Of a stretch of 6,101 nucleotides of DNA, positions 1 through 5,151 are shown one piece after another. Within the stretch, counting starts at the first letter, position 1, and each line of letters opens with the position of its first letter. Source of the DNA: an uncultured Lysobacteraceae bacterium (GTDB lineage Bacteria > Pseudomonadota > Gammaproteobacteria > Xanthomonadales > Rhodanobacteraceae); NCBI GenBank assembly GCA_946482585.1, contig CAMLSI010000335.1:1-6101 (forward strand). The letters are read 5' to 3'. Made by a program: the position numbers and the translations under genes. The notes under the pieces were generated by a model that was not told the DNA's origin, made no database searches, and worked only from the letters and a program-made list of their open reading frames with translations.

Positions 1-236
1 CCGTCATCCTCGACGCTCGGAATCAGGCCTGCACGCAGGAACGAGGATTTGCCGCAGCCGGTGAGGCCGTGCAGCAGCACGATGCGCGTCTCGATCGACG
101 TGAGCCGGTGCATACACCTGTCGATGTCGGCCTGACGTCCGAAGAACAGCCGACGATCCTCGACGCTGTAGTACTGCAGGCCCTTGTAAGGCTCTCCAGG
201 CCATGCGCTGCTCGTCGACTGTCCGTCGTAGGCCAT
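1..236 (-). CDS. nSTAND-type P-loop NTPase, N-terminal fragment (cut by window edge)
   Basis: The 78 complete codons visible run off the left edge. After a short leader the protein reads EPYKGLQYYSVEDRRLFFGR (residues 15-34) and then ADID, the entry motif of novel STAND NTPases (family norm: 'PYkGL..f...D..lFFGRe.ei'). A Walker A loop follows, G57-L-T-G-C-G-K63-S64, and then the FLRAGLIP segment that typically trails the P-loop in this group. STAND proteins are ATP-driven switches: a C-terminal sensor, not visible here, relieves autoinhibition and passes the signal to an effector. The ATG (236-234) lies one base after the TGA of the CHAT gene (240-238) and has no clear Shine-Dalgarno of its own, so translational coupling is likely. 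I infer that it senses or regulates together with the adjacent CHAT protease. The family call is firm from the motif; sensor type and ligand are unknown. Confidence 0.88.
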   Translation of the reverse strand, partial: MAYDGQSTSSAWPGEPYKGLQYYSVEDRRLFFGRQADIDRCMHRLTSIETRIVLLHGLTGCGKSSFLRAGLIPSVEDD

Positions 237-237
237 G

Positions 238-1371
238 TCAGCCGACGCTCGCGACGGCGGGTTGTGGCGCACCTGCCGCCGCGGCAGGCAGCTCGATGCA
301 GTAGTCCGGGTGCGCGTAGCAGCCGTAGATCAGGCTTTCGGGCCACAGCGTGCTGTCGTGATGGAGCTCCTCCATCGTCTCGGCCACGGTCTTGCCCTGC
401 TTGACCAGCAGCTTGAGGAAGCGGAACCCGAACAGCACCGCGTACTTGCGGCGCACGATGGACTCGGTGGCGATGGCTCCGCAGAGCTCGGGTCGCGACG
501 CGTGTCTGCGCAACGTGAAGTCCTTTTTGCCGAAGGCGCTTTCGCAGCCGTTGAGGAACACCAGGCCACATCGCAGCGGCGAACCGGAACTGTTGTGCAC
601 GGTCAGCCCGTCGAGCAGCAGCGAAAAATCGTCGAATGAAATCATGCTGTCCTTGTCGAGAATCAGCGTCTGGTCGCGCTGGTGACCGAGGAAATGCACG
701 ATCATGTCGGTGTTCGGCGTGGTTTCCAGCATCTCGAGGCTTTCTTCGAAGTCCTTGGCCTCGCCGACCGGATTGAGCATCTCGCAGAACTCCGTGTACG
801 CGCTCTGCGGAAGATCGACGGCCAGCTCCGCCTTCACGTCGCGGTTGATCATCGACAACATGCCGAAGTTCGTGCGTGGCCGTTTCCAGTGCCGCGGATC
901 GCGCGCGAACGACTTCGACAGCGCGGAAAGCCGGTATTTGAGACACCAGAAGCCGCCGAGCGCGGCGATCTGTTGCTTGGGCGTAGCTTCCTGCGCGAGG
1001 GCCGGTACACGCCCGTCGAACATCAATCCCCACGGAATGCCAATGCTTGCGTCGGCATAGATCATGAGCTTCCGGTCGTTCGCGTAGTAATGCGCGATGC
1101 GCGCCTGCAGCGCACCAATTTCCTTTTTCTTTTCCGAGTCGTCGAACAGCCGCGAGCGCAACGTCTTTCCGGCCTCGGCAAGGCCGATCAGCGCATCGCG
1201 CGTCTGCGTATTCTCTTTGACGCAGAGCGAGAGCAGTTCGAGTTGATCGCGGACCTTCTGTGCCGCATCGTGCAGGCTTTCGGCGCCGACCAGGTAGGTC
1301 TCGGGCTCGTCGCCGACATACCACGTCACGCGATACAAGGTATTGCCGTAAGGCTCGAGATTGAGGTTCAT
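238..1371 (-). CDS. CHAT-domain caspase-like cysteine protease
   Basis: This 377-residue protein has the layout of a CHAT (caspase HetF-associated with TPRs) peptidase, a clan CD cysteine protease. An N-terminal region of about 100 residues with no recognised domain leads into IYADASIGIPWGLMFDG (104-120), matching the 'iPWELl' strand of CHAT domains. The histidine motif is MIVHFLGHQ (223-231, catalytic candidate His230). The cysteine motif is GLVFLNGCES (269-278, candidate Cys276), equivalent to the common 'l.aCeS'. The residue after the histidine is Gln rather than the usual Gly. No TPRs, signal peptide or membrane segment are visible, so it should be cytoplasmic. The start at 1371 follows a G-rich stretch, GGGGGGCGGG, that can act as a weak ribosome binding site. 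It lies 69 bases after a small exported-peptide gene and is followed at once by an nSTAND NTPase on the same strand. CHAT proteases near STAND ATPases are usually read as effectors of conflict or cell-death modules. Its substrate is unknown. Confidence 0.87.
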   Translation of the reverse strand: MNLNLEPYGNTLYRVTWYVGDEPETYLVGAESLHDAAQKVRDQLELLSLCVKENTQTRDALIGLAEAGKTLRSRLFDDSEKKKEIGALQARIAHYYANDRKLMIYADASIGIPWGLMFDGRVPALAQEATPKQQIAALGGFWCLKYRLSALSKSFARDPRHWKRPRTNFGMLSMINRDVKAELAVDLPQSAYTEFCEMLNPVGEAKDFEESLEMLETTPNTDMIVHFLGHQRDQTLILDKDSMISFDDFSLLLDGLTVHNSSGSPLRCGLVFLNGCESAFGKKDFTLRRHASRPELCGAIATESIVRRKYAVLFGFRFLKLLVKQGKTVAETMEELHHDSTLWPESLIYGCYAHPDYCIELPAAAAGAPQPAVASVG

Positions 1372-1440
1372 CCCGCCCCCCTGTTGCCGTGGATCCGATT
1401 GCGCGCCGACACGCTCGCGAGCCGTGCCGGACCGCGCCAG

Positions 1441-1650
1441 TCAGCCGCTGATGCCCTGCACCGGTCCGTAAGGCGTCGGGCAGTAGCAGACCTGTCCCGG
1501 ATAGATCGGGAACTGCATCCAGCACCAGAATTGCGGCGTGAAGCAGATCGTGCCCGGTTGATGCGGCGGCACCTGGGCCGACGCGGGAAAGCCGACGGCC
1601 AGTGCGACCAGCAACAGCAGAAATCGCAGATTCCGAAACGCGAGTCGCAT
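1441..1650 (-). CDS. small exported four-cysteine peptide, unknown function
   Basis: The product is 69 residues. A basic start (MRLAFRNLR) and a hydrophobic core (LLLLVALAVGF, 11-21) end in PASA|Q, a good signal peptidase I site after residue 25. The mature peptide is about 44 residues with four cysteines at 36, 43, 55 and 57, proline- and aromatic-rich, arranged C-F-T-P-x3-C-W, then G-x-x-C-x-C-P-T-P-Y-G-P-V near the C-terminus. The two 'TP' blocks look like an imperfect internal repeat, and the cysteines could form two disulfides in the periplasm. From memory, short exported proteins with a CxTP / CxCPTPYGxV pattern recur in proteobacteria without known function; this is recollection, not a search. 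A strong Shine-Dalgarno, GGAGGT, lies four bases before the ATG, which makes it a real gene. It is the first gene of a likely operon with the CHAT protease and nSTAND NTPase, but any functional link is inference. Confidence 0.82.
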   Translation of the reverse strand: MRLAFRNLRFLLLLVALAVGFPASAQVPPHQPGTICFTPQFWCWMQFPIYPGQVCYCPTPYGPVQGISG

Positions 1651-1654
1651 AGCT

Positions 1655-1660
1655 ACCTCC
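1655..1660 (-). promoter_or_regulatory. strong Shine-Dalgarno of the small exported peptide gene
   Basis: The minus strand reads GGAGGT, then AGCT, then the ATG at 1650-1648. This near-perfect anti-16S match at good spacing is the strongest ribosome binding site in the window. It fixes the start of the 69-residue peptide and suggests this peptide is made in larger amounts than the downstream protease, whose site is weaker. Confidence 0.85.
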
Positions 1661-1828
1661 GCGTCATGCGATGAGCCGGACAGGGGCGAGACCGGCGAAA
1701 TTGCGCAACACGGACCGTTCCAGGGACTGCGCCGTCACGGTACCGCTTCCGGCAGGATTCGCGGGACCCCTTGTGCGGCGCAACATCCGGCGCCGGACCC
1801 GCGCGTCGCTAGCTTAGCGGCAATGACT

Positions 1829-1857
1829 ATTTTTTCCACTCACTACGATGTGGACAA
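1829..1857 (-). promoter_or_regulatory. weak candidate promoter for the peptide/CHAT/STAND operon
   Basis: In the most AT-rich stretch upstream of the small peptide gene, the minus strand shows TTGTCC (1857-1852) and AAAAAT (1834-1829) separated by 17 bases. Each matches four of six sigma-70 consensus positions. A start near 1822 would leave a leader of about 170 bases. A 13-base inverted repeat, CGCTA-GCT-TAGCG (1807-1819), lies just inside the predicted transcript and could be an operator or a small hairpin. The position is sensible, but the match is weak and could be chance. Confidence 0.3.
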
Positions 1858-1867
1858 CACTCCTATG

Positions 1868-1895
1868 GCAGCCGGATGTCCAACTATCGGCTGCC
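1868..1895. repeat. 8-bp perfect inverted repeat downstream of TetR
   Basis: GGCAGCCG (1868-1875) and CGGCTGCC (1888-1895) are perfect reverse complements around a 12-base loop. The element starts 25 bases past the TetR stop codon, where a terminator for that gene would sit. No T-run follows on either strand, so it is not a canonical intrinsic terminator. It may still end TetR transcription, or be a binding site upstream of the peptide/CHAT operon. Confidence 0.5.
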
Positions 1896-1919
1896 GCATT
1901 CATCACAAACCTGAATATG

Positions 1920-2591
1920 TCACCGGCGCGGCATTGCGGGACGGCGCTTCCGCGCTCCGCCGCGAGCGCGCAGATCGCCGAGATAGGCGCAGAACATGTC
2001 GGCCATGGCGTCGGCGCAGGCGTCGATCTCGGCCGCCGTCCGCGGCTGTTCCGAGAACTGCTTGCCCACCGCGCTCAGTGTGGTCGTGACGAGATCGGCA
2101 GCCCGTGTGCGAGTCGCCTTCGGAACATCGGGCAGCACTTCCTGCATGAAGGCCAGCATCGTGCGGCTTCCCGACACGCGCGCTTCCTGCGCTTCGGGCG
2201 CGTCGCGATACAGCGGCGCGGCGTCACTGAGCGCCACGCGCATTTCGGCTTCCTCGCATTCGGAGCGGACGAAGGCATGCACGAGACGCCGCAGCCGCTC
2301 GAGCGGCGGTCGTTCGTTCTCCTCGAGGATGCGGCACAGCAGATCGGTGGTCTGGCGCCACTCGTCGCTCTGCAGCCGGAACAGGATCGCGGCCTTGTTC
2401 GGGAAGTACTGGTAGAGCGAACCGATACTGACGCCGGCCTTCTCGGCGACCCGCGTCGTCGTGAATCGATGCGCGCCTTCCTTGGCCAAGACCTGAAGGG
2501 CGGCTTCGAGAATGATCGCGACCAGACCGTTGGAGCGCGCCTGTTTCGGCTGTTTTCTCGGGGAAATCTTCGGATTTCGACGGTCGTTCAT
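1920..2591 (-). CDS. TetR/AcrR-family transcriptional repressor
   Basis: With the start chosen here the protein is 223 residues, normal for the family. A basic leader (MNDRRNPKISPRKQPKQARS) precedes the TetR DNA-binding domain: helix 1 around 24-38 (VAIILEAALQVLAKEG), then the helix-turn-helix FTTTRVAEKAGVSIGSLYQYF (43-63) and NKAAIL. The remaining 150 residues form the variable, mostly helical ligand-binding and dimerisation domain; no ligand can be read from it. The frame is open to an ATG at 2630, giving 13 more residues. I prefer the ATG at 2591 because the extra codons lie inside a palindromic operator-like element (2603-2637) and are not TetR-like, and the shorter start leaves 89 bases for two divergent promoters. 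Neither start has a strong ribosome binding site. Divergence from an O-methyltransferase suggests it represses that gene and itself. Confidence 0.92.
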   Translation of the reverse strand: MNDRRNPKISPRKQPKQARSNGLVAIILEAALQVLAKEGAHRFTTTRVAEKAGVSIGSLYQYFPNKAAILFRLQSDEWRQTTDLLCRILEENERPPLERLRRLVHAFVRSECEEAEMRVALSDAAPLYRDAPEAQEARVSGSRTMLAFMQEVLPDVPKATRTRAADLVTTTLSAVGKQFSEQPRTAAEIDACADAMADMFCAYLGDLRARGGARKRRPAMPRR

Positions 2592-2602
2592 CGCGGCGCG
2601 GC

Positions 2603-2637
2603 AATGCGAATGGGAAACCTGAAGGATCATTCGTATT
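2603..2637. promoter_or_regulatory. palindromic candidate operator for the TetR regulator
   Basis: AATGCGAATG (2603-2612) and CATTCGTATT (2628-2637) are inverted copies matching at 9 of 10 positions, with a 15-base spacer centred on 2620. The element sits between the divergent TetR and O-methyltransferase genes, as expected for a TetR-family operator. The right arm overlaps a possible plus-strand -10, TATTCT (2634-2639). On the minus strand a possible -35, TTGACG (2652-2647), is followed 15 bases later by AATGAT (2631-2626), so binding could block both promoters. The symmetry is directly visible; operator function is inferred from position. Confidence 0.6.
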
Positions 2638-2670
2638 CTGTTCCGGCGTCAAGACGGACGCGCCTGAACC

Positions 2671-2675
2671 GGAAA
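2671..2675 (+). promoter_or_regulatory. ribosome binding site of the O-methyltransferase
   Basis: GGAAA lies five bases before the ATG at 2681. It is a moderate Shine-Dalgarno at normal spacing and supports this start. Confidence 0.55.
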
Positions 2676-2680
2676 TCTGC

Positions 2681-3343
2681 ATGACCACGCTGACCACTGC
2701 TCCGCTCGCCTCCCTGCTGGATCGTCTGTTCGAAGAGGACGCGGCCGCCTCGCCGATGACGAGCCCCCTGATCGCCGGCCTGTCCGCCGAAGAGCGCACG
2801 CGCCTGATGCGCAGCAAGACCGACTACCTCGACTACTACGGCCGACTCAAGGACCTTCCGCTGGCCGTTTCGCCGACGACCGGAACGCTGCTCTACATGC
2901 TCGCGCGCAGCGGCGGCGCGCGGACGGTGGTCGAATTCGGCACCTCGATCGGGATTTCGACCCTGCATCTCGCCGCCGCGTTGCGGGACAACGGCGGCGG
3001 CCGCCTGATCACGACCGAGTTCGAACCGTCGAAGATCGCGCGAGCCCGCGATAATCTCGCCGCCGGCGGACTGACCGACCTGGTGGAACTGCGCGAAGGC
3101 GACGCGCTCGAGACGCTGGGCGCCGATCTTCCGGAAACGATCGACCTGCTGCTGCTCGACGGCGCCAAGGCGCTCTATCCGGACGTCCTGAGCCTCGTCG
3201 AGAGCCGTCTGCGGCCCGGTGCGTTCATCGTCGCCGACAACGCCGGCCACAGTCCCGACTATCTGGCGCGCGTGCGTTCTGGAGAAGGATACTTGTCCAT
3301 TTATGTCGCCGACGACGTCGAGCTGTCCCTGCGGCTGGGCTGA
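2681..3343 (+). CDS. class I SAM-dependent O-methyltransferase (COG4122/Methyltransf_3 type)
   Basis: This 220-residue protein transfers a methyl group from S-adenosylmethionine, most likely to a hydroxyl on a small molecule, with a divalent metal. Motif I is VVEFGTSIGISTLHLA (83-98), the SAM-binding loop of the catechol/caffeoyl-CoA O-methyltransferase superfamily. TTEFEPSKIARARDNL (111-126) supplies the acidic residue (Glu113) that normally holds the ribose. The metal-site motifs are present: DLLLLDGAK (155-163, Asp160) and FIVADNAG (182-189, Asp186-Asn187). The N-terminal helices (about 1-60) would form the dimer and substrate cap. Length and motif order are typical, so it looks intact and cytoplasmic. 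It diverges from a TetR repressor across a palindromic element, so expression is probably induced by a ligand of that repressor. The substrate cannot be told from sequence; small phenolic or xenobiotic compounds are plausible. Confidence 0.93.
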   Translation: MTTLTTAPLASLLDRLFEEDAAASPMTSPLIAGLSAEERTRLMRSKTDYLDYYGRLKDLPLAVSPTTGTLLYMLARSGGARTVVEFGTSIGISTLHLAAALRDNGGGRLITTEFEPSKIARARDNLAAGGLTDLVELREGDALETLGADLPETIDLLLLDGAKALYPDVLSLVESRLRPGAFIVADNAGHSPDYLARVRSGEGYLSIYVADDVELSLRLG

Positions 3344-3362
3344 GGCCGGTCCCGCCGGACGT

Positions 3363-3375
3363 GCTCGTTGCGAGC
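3363..3375. terminator. weak hairpin between convergent genes
   Basis: GCTCG-TTG-CGAGC is a perfect 5-bp stem with a 3-base loop, in the gap between the O-methyltransferase stop and the end of the convergent methyltransferase remnant. There is no T-run on either side, so termination activity is only suggested by position. Confidence 0.25.
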
Positions 3376-3381
3376 GGCGCG

Positions 3382-3606
3382 CTAGCCGGCTTTCTGCCAC
3401 TCCATCACGAGGAAGTTCGGCGCCCGACGGTAACGCCGCGCTTTCTCGTCCTGGATGCCGGTGGGTTCGGGCTCCGCGAAATGGCGCAGCTCGAAACCCG
3501 CTTCCAGCAGCGTTCCCAAGTAGGTCTGGAGCGGACGATGCCAGTTCTGGATCCGGATGCCGTTCCACGCCACCCATTGGGCGCGCTCGTCCAGATAGTG
3601 ATCGAT
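3382..3606 (-). pseudogene. C-terminal remnant of a SAM-dependent methyltransferase
   Basis: Seventy-four codons remain, read from an in-frame TAG at 3609-3607 to the natural stop at 3384-3382. The translation starts IDHYLDERAQWVAWNGIRI, continues with QNWHRPLQTYLGTLLEAGFE (20 residues) and ends APNFLVMEWQKAG. This matches the tail of many UbiE-like class I methyltransferases: an HRPL-x-TY helix, an 'EAGF' turn, a FAEPEP segment and a final 'P.FL.m...K' strand. The SAM-binding half, about 150-180 residues in intact relatives, is missing, and nothing methyltransferase-like is seen beyond the TAG in that frame. A GTG at 3573 could start a 63-residue product, but that would lack the SAM site. 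A truncated, decaying gene is the best reading. It is not a broken copy of the neighbouring O-methyltransferase, which belongs to a different family and lacks this tail. Confidence 0.72.
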
Positions 3607-3609
3607 CTA

Positions 3610-3888
3610 GCCCTTTGTCCGCTCTGTACTCTCACCGCGGGGTTAAGCCGCCCCTCGGCCTTTGGCCTATGCCGACGCGCCATGCGGATGGCGAGCAAAT
3701 TTCCGCTGGCCAGCATTGCACCAATTCCCGAGGACCTACAGATCTACACGCGCATGTCGTCGGAGTATCGCCAACTCCGCCGTCGACCAGCGCGCACCCG
3801 CACCGCTCGCAGCTGCCAGTTCCGGGTTACGCGACACTACTGACTGCAAGGCGATTGCTCGACTCGCTTTTTTTCCAAGGCGGATTGA
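3610..3888. other. non-coding stretch beyond the methyltransferase remnant
   Basis: I recognise no gene, RNA or mobile element in these roughly 280 bases. Open frames cross it on both strands, but their translations are rich in Arg, Ala, Ser and Pro without domain motifs or ribosome binding sites. A few short hairpins occur, such as GGCC-TTT-GGCC at 3657-3667, none with a T-run. It may be the scar of the deletion that removed the front of the methyltransferase gene, plus the upstream region of the lipoprotein gene. Confidence 0.5.
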
Positions 3889-3894
3889 TAGAAT
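3886..3894 (+). promoter_or_regulatory. extended -10 promoter of the lipoprotein gene
   Basis: TGATAGAAT fits the extended -10 form TGnTATAAT, with five of six matches in the hexamer (TAGAAT, 3889-3894). No good -35 lies 16-18 bases upstream, only a T-rich run (3868-3874), as is usual for extended -10 promoters. Transcription would start near 3901, about 20 bases before the ATG at 3922. A weak Shine-Dalgarno, GAGAAG, falls in between. Confidence 0.5.
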
Positions 3895-3921
3895 CGCGAC
3901 TGGCCAATCTGAGAAGCCCGC

Positions 3922-4656
3922 ATGTCAGTACTGCATTCCACGCCATCGCGCTCTTCGCCCTCCGGAAAATCAAAATTCACACGAGGGGCAATCATCGCGT
4001 TGTTGCCATTCACGGCGAGCTTGCTGACCGGTTGCCACCGCCAGACGCCGCTGGCGCCGGAACTGGCAGCAATCGTATGTCCCGCCGATCGCGCGGAACA
4101 TGCTTCCACGATATTCGGCAAAGCCGAAGTTACGTTCGTTTGCGTGACGCCAGAAATAGCAAAAAAAACGTCGATGCTGCGCTGCGACCCGAACAGCCGC
4201 CCGGTCTATTGCGAGGACTCGGGCATGATCACGCTTTCCCGCTTGCCGGGCGGCAAGCTGGTGCCGGGTGCGCCGAGCAACGCGCGCGAGTACCAACCGC
4301 CGCGGGTGACCGATCCGGAAACCGACGCCGGTTCACTGTTCGAGGTCAGTTTCTACGACAAGCCGCCGGGCAAGGCCAACTATGAAGTCGGCCCGAGGCA
4401 GTATCTGCGCGATGCCGACAAGCAACGCCTGCCACCGGGGTTCACACTCGTCAACGGACCCGTGTGCGACCGGGTCTCCAACGCGCTCAGGCATGCCAGT
4501 TGCCGGCTCGAGGCCAAGAGTGCGTCGCTGCACTGGTATATCAATATCTCCATTCCGCGCCCGATCGGCAACGAAGTCGACGATGAGCTCTACCAACGAG
4601 ATATGACGCTCTGGCTGGACCTGCTGGGCAAGATGGTGACCGACCCGAAGGGCTGA
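3922..4656 (+). CDS. putative lipoprotein with six extra cysteines, unknown function
   Basis: The protein is 244 residues. A long polar, basic n-region (1-21) and a hydrophobic core (AIIALLPFTASLLTG) end in the lipobox L-L-T-G-C38, so the mature protein should be lipid-anchored at Cys38. After it come HRQ rather than Asp, which fits outer-membrane sorting by the usual +2 rule. Six further cysteines (53, 74, 88, 97, 182, 194) could form three disulfides, consistent with a periplasmic fold. The C-terminal third (LHWYINISIPRPIGNEVDDE, 203-222, and what follows) alternates hydrophobic residues like a beta-strand, then forms a helix rich in Leu, Trp and Asp. I do not recognise a family. The start follows GAGAAG at five bases and an extended -10 promoter. 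A small exported protein gene lies 103 bases downstream on the same strand; co-transcription is possible but not shown. Confidence 0.85.
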   Translation: MSVLHSTPSRSSPSGKSKFTRGAIIALLPFTASLLTGCHRQTPLAPELAAIVCPADRAEHASTIFGKAEVTFVCVTPEIAKKTSMLRCDPNSRPVYCEDSGMITLSRLPGGKLVPGAPSNAREYQPPRVTDPETDAGSLFEVSFYDKPPGKANYEVGPRQYLRDADKQRLPPGFTLVNGPVCDRVSNALRHASCRLEAKSASLHWYINISIPRPIGNEVDDELYQRDMTLWLDLLGKMVTDPKG

Positions 4657-4748
4657 CGTTGCTCAGACTCAACAAAACCGGAAAAAAGTAGCAAATAGCC
4701 GGGTAAGCGCCGCGCATCCGGGGACTCCCAGACTGTGCATGAACTCAC

Positions 4749-4753
4749 AAGGA
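4749..4753 (+). promoter_or_regulatory. ribosome binding site that selects the start at 4760
   Basis: AAGGA lies six bases before the ATG at 4760. The alternative upstream ATG at 4739 has no purine-rich sequence before it, so this site decides the start of the PilN-like gene. Confidence 0.65.
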
Positions 4754-4759
4754 ATTCCG

Positions 4760-5098
4760 ATGCAACCGATGCAACGATTGGCGATGACGATGATTCTGGC
4801 CATGGCACCCGGCGCGTTCGTTCATGGCGCGGAGGTGGCGACAACGCCGACGCAGGAATCCACCACGGCGTTGATCGCTGGCCAGAAGCCGGAAGGCATC
4901 GAATTGGAAGGCGTCGCATTGGATGGGAAGAGCGTGAAGGTGACCGGCACGGGCACTTCGAATGCGCTCATTTCGAAGTTCCTGCGCAACCTCGATAGCT
5001 CGGGCAACTTCGACAGTGTGGAACTCGTCTCCATCCTGGCAACCACACGTGGCGCGAGCCACGTGGTGGAGTACCAGTTGTATCTGAAGATCAAGTAG
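4760..5098 (+). CDS. small exported protein with a free-standing PilN-like domain
   Basis: From the ATG at 4760, chosen for its AAGGA site, the product is 112 residues. MQPMQRLAMTMILAMAPGAF and VHGA form a signal peptide with likely cleavage after Ala24. Residues 46-111 resemble the periplasmic ferredoxin-like part of PilN (fimbrial assembly family): GIELEGVALDGKSVKVTGTG, then TSNALISKFLRNLDSSGNF, then a strand VEYQLYLKI. The pattern of a short 'G(v/i)-x-L' strand, a G-x-[ST]-x-[ST]-N turn and a 'v..fmrnLd.s..f' helix is characteristic. In type IV pili PilN is an inner-membrane protein of about 180-200 residues with a cytoplasmic tail that binds PilM. Here the tail and anchor are replaced by a cleavable signal peptide, so it cannot act as ordinary PilN. 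It may bind or mimic a pilus or secretion-system partner in the periplasm. No other pilus gene is visible nearby. The family call is by eye. Confidence 0.8.
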   Translation: MQPMQRLAMTMILAMAPGAFVHGAEVATTPTQESTTALIAGQKPEGIELEGVALDGKSVKVTGTGTSNALISKFLRNLDSSGNFDSVELVSILATTRGASHVVEYQLYLKIK

Positions 5099-5151
5099 CC
5101 GCCCGCGAGAAGCCTTCCAGGCCGACAAACCAGCGGAACAGCAACCTGCGC

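Noticed and set aside
23..1525. A 500-codon minus-strand open frame spanning the CHAT gene and most of the small peptide gene
   Set aside because: Its translation is Arg/Ala-rich with no domain motifs and no ribosome binding site. The frame is open because of high GC, while the alternative frame gives clear CHAT and nSTAND motifs.
682..1674. A 330-codon plus-strand open frame opposite the CHAT gene
   Set aside because: The composition is typical of an antisense shadow, with no recognisable domain. It overlaps both the CHAT gene and the well-supported small peptide gene.
1848..2684. A 278-codon plus-strand open frame opposite TetR
   Set aside because: It is antisense to a clear TetR helix-turn-helix protein, and its own translation has no domain signature.
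2627..3577. A 316-codon minus-strand open frame opposite the O-methyltransferase
   Set aside because: The plus strand encodes a complete methyltransferase with all motifs. The antisense translation is Gly/Arg/Gln-rich and has no family features.
3610..3680. Possible terminator or tRNA-like fold from the GC-rich hairpins
   Set aside because: The stems are only 4-5 bp, there is no T-run, and no cloverleaf arms could be assembled.
3219..4385. A 388-codon plus-strand open frame crossing the methyltransferase end, the remnant and the lipoprotein start
   Set aside because: It overlaps three better-supported features in other frames and reads as low-complexity Ser/Pro/Arg sequence. The lipoprotein frame has a lipobox and a promoter.
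4657..4759. Possible terminator or promoter between the lipoprotein and the PilN-like gene
   Set aside because: An imperfect ACCGG/CCGGGT pairing and a TTGCTC with an A-run are present, but no stable stem with a T-run and no credible -10. I cannot decide between read-through and a separate promoter.
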